The notes under the pieces were generated by a model. That model was not told the DNA's origin and ran no database searches. It worked only from the letters and a program-made list of their open reading frames with translations. Shown here piece by piece: positions 5,440 to 6,544 of a DNA stretch of 6,544 bases (positions within the stretch are counted from its first letter, which is position 1; the number at the start of each line of letters is the position of its first letter). The position numbers were made by a program, and so were the translations under genes. This stretch comes from an uncultured Arcobacter sp. (GTDB taxonomy: Bacteria > Campylobacterota > Campylobacteria > Campylobacterales > Arcobacteraceae), in the NCBI GenBank assembly GCA_913054415.1, contig CAJXII010000085.1:1-6544 (forward strand). Direction: 5' to 3'.

Positions 5440-5440
5440 A
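5428..5440 (+). repeat. Right copy of the 13-base repeat, covering the toxin stop codon
   Basis: AACCAGACATAAA includes the last toxin codons and the TAA, and matches the copy upstream of the antitoxin promoter with a single T/C difference. It also lies just ahead of the next gene's -10 box, mirroring the arrangement of the left copy. Confidence 0.4.
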
Positions 5441-5458
5441 GTTGTCATACACACCTAC

Positions 5459-5464
5459 TATACT
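5459..5464 (+). promoter_or_regulatory. Candidate -10 box of the sirtuin gene
   Basis: TATACT, with predicted start near 5471 and a leader of about 20 bases ending in AGAGG before the ATG at 5492. TTGTCA at 5442-5447 is only 11 bases upstream, too close to serve as its -35. The following bases, TATACTTTT, match those at the toxin-antitoxin promoter. Confidence 0.4.
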
Positions 5465-5491
5465 TTTACAGTAAATAAAAAGAGGTAAATT

Positions 5492-6309
5492 ATGATAAAC
5501 AACATAAAAAAGCAACACAAATTATTGATAAAGCTGATGCTATACTTATAACAGCAGGTGCTGGTATGGGTGTAGATAGTGGACTACCTGATTTTAGGGG
5601 CAATGAAGGATTTTGGAAAGCATATCCACCTATTAAAAAATTAGGATTAGATTTTGCAGATATGGCAAATCCTAAATGGTTTAGTATAAATCTGTCACTT
5701 GCTTGGGCATTTTATGGACATAGATTAAATCTGTATAGAGATACAACTCCACATGATGGTTTTAGAATTTTGTTAGATCTTGTTAAAACTAAAAATGATA
5801 ACTATTTTATATTTACTTCAAATGTAGATGGACAGTTTCAAAAAGCAGGATTTGCACAAGATAAAATATATGAAGTTCATGGAAGCATACATCATCTTCA
5901 ATGCACAAAAAATTGTAAAAATAAAATCTGGGAAGCTAAAGATGAATATATAGAAGTAGATATGGAAAAATTTGAAGCTATCAATATTCCTTTGTGTGAA
6001 AATTGTGGTGCGATAGCAAGACCAAATATCTTGATGTTTGGTGATTTTAGTTGGAATCACAAACGAGCAACAAAACAAGAATCAAAATATAATAAATGGA
6101 TTAAACAAAATAAAAACAAAAAAATAGCCATTATAGAAATTGGTGCAGGAAAAGATATTCCAACTATTAGAAATGAGGGCAATTTACTATCTAAGAAATA
6201 TACAAATACAAAGTTAATCAGAATCAATCCTAGAGATTTTGAAGTAGATAAAAATGGTATTGGTTTAGCCATTGGTGGATTAGATGGGCTTAGAGAGATT
6301 TTAAAGTAG
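5492..6309 (+). pseudogene. Sir2-family NAD-dependent deacylase with a one-base frame break near its start
   Basis: Sirtuins use NAD+ to remove acyl groups from lysines; some bacterial relatives hydrolyse NAD+ in defence. Motifs, numbered from the internal Met at 5566, are GAGMGVDSGLPDFRG (starting 4 codons earlier, the NAD-binding loop), TSNVDGQF (84-91), catalytic His105 in EVHGS, zinc ligands C113, C117, C144 and C147, RPNILMFGD (152-160), IGAGKDIPTIR (192-202) and INPRD (220-224). The body frame is open from 5479 but has no start codon before 5566, which would cut the NAD loop. A good start (AGAGG, 6-base spacer, ATG 5492) lies one frame off. If the A6 run at 5506-5511 were A7, the gene would read MINNIKKATQIIDKADAIL into the body, about 272 residues, a normal length. 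So it is a recent pseudogene, a sequencing error or a phase-variable gene. Confidence 0.85.
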
Positions 6310-6337
6310 GAAATTATTAAAAAAATAGGTAGATTTA

Positions 6338-6544
6338 ATGAAGATATACAGTAGTAGATAAAGACAATATATATTATCTAATAGAAGATGATGTTTCTAC
6401 TTCATCTGTTTGTATAGATATATCGTGTTATAAAATCAAATATAACAAATTTGTATCATACGAAACCAACAATACTGATATACTAAAACAATATCTACAA
6501 AAATTTCTTATAGATAATAAAAGCAATAGCTTATCTGATCTATT
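6338..6544 (+). pseudogene. Unknown gene, partial at window end, with frame break after the start
   Basis: AGG at 6327-6329 and ATG at 6338 (8-base spacer) make a normal start, but that frame stops after MKIYSSR. The frame two bases along is open from 6342 to the end of the window. It reads VVDKDNIYYLIEDD (from 6351), then VSTSSVCIDISCYK, and later DILKQYLQKFLIDNK, which looks like real protein, and it has no start codon of its own. Inserting two bases at TATACAGTA (as in TATACACAGTA) would give MKIYTVVDKDNIYYLIEDD. I do not recognise the family, and nothing in the visible 69 or so residues gives a function. It begins 28 bases after the sirtuin stop on the same strand, so the two may be co-transcribed and related in role. 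Confidence 0.5.

Noticed and set aside
5433..5446. GACA...TGTC hairpin after the toxin as a terminator
   Set aside because: Only four base pairs, no T run, and it overlaps the repeat and the next gene's upstream region.
5566..5568. ATG at 5566 as the true sirtuin start
   Set aside because: It lies inside the NAD-binding GAGMG loop, whose first residues are encoded just upstream in the same frame, and has no ribosome binding site.
5818..6272. Minus-strand open frames opposite the sirtuin gene
   Set aside because: Low-complexity, Phe/Ile-rich shadows of an AT-rich coding region; the plus strand has full sirtuin motifs.

Overview
The window is AT-rich and gene-dense, with short leaders, AAGGA/AGGAG-type ribosome binding sites and TATAAT/TATACT -10 boxes without clear -35 boxes. 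Together with the protein styles (a PAS-kinase-type HATPase domain, AmtB/GlnK, PyrB, ArgD), this suggests a Campylobacterota genome of the Arcobacter/Sulfurimonas kind. This is an inference from composition and protein style; no database was searched.

Left part (1-3140): a histidine kinase C-terminal fragment (57-401) is cut off at its 5' side by about 55 bases that do not read as kinase in any frame and end in TTGACA. This looks like the outer end of an insertion sequence. Convergent to it, on the minus strand, lie three housekeeping genes: pyrB (aspartate carbamoyltransferase), then amtB (ammonium channel) and glnK (PII signal protein), the last two forming a classical nitrogen-uptake operon. 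A perfect 13-bp inverted repeat sits across the pyrB stop codon, just upstream of the amtB promoter.

Middle (3070-4310): pyrB and argD (acetylornithine aminotransferase) diverge from a 71-bp intergenic region that holds back-to-back -10 boxes. Pyrimidine and arginine synthesis, which share carbamoyl phosphate, therefore start side by side.

Right part (4311-6544): the character changes from intact core genes to a decaying accessory region. In order it has a probable argD terminator, iterated GGGTATAAAAAA repeats, the last 30 codons of a tyrosine recombinase, a HipA N-terminal relic with an internal TGA, and further unrecognised coding debris. Then comes an intact two-gene toxin-antitoxin module (small antitoxin plus MazF/PemK-like toxin, overlapping). 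After it is a sirtuin (Sir2) gene whose RBS and ATG are one base out of frame with its body. Last is an unknown gene running off the window, whose RBS and ATG are also out of frame.

No clearly new system is proven here. The best candidates for a second look are the two successive sirtuin-region genes with frame breaks just after their start codons, the near-identical 13-bp repeats bracketing the toxin-antitoxin module, and the IS-kinase junction with a consensus outward -35 box.
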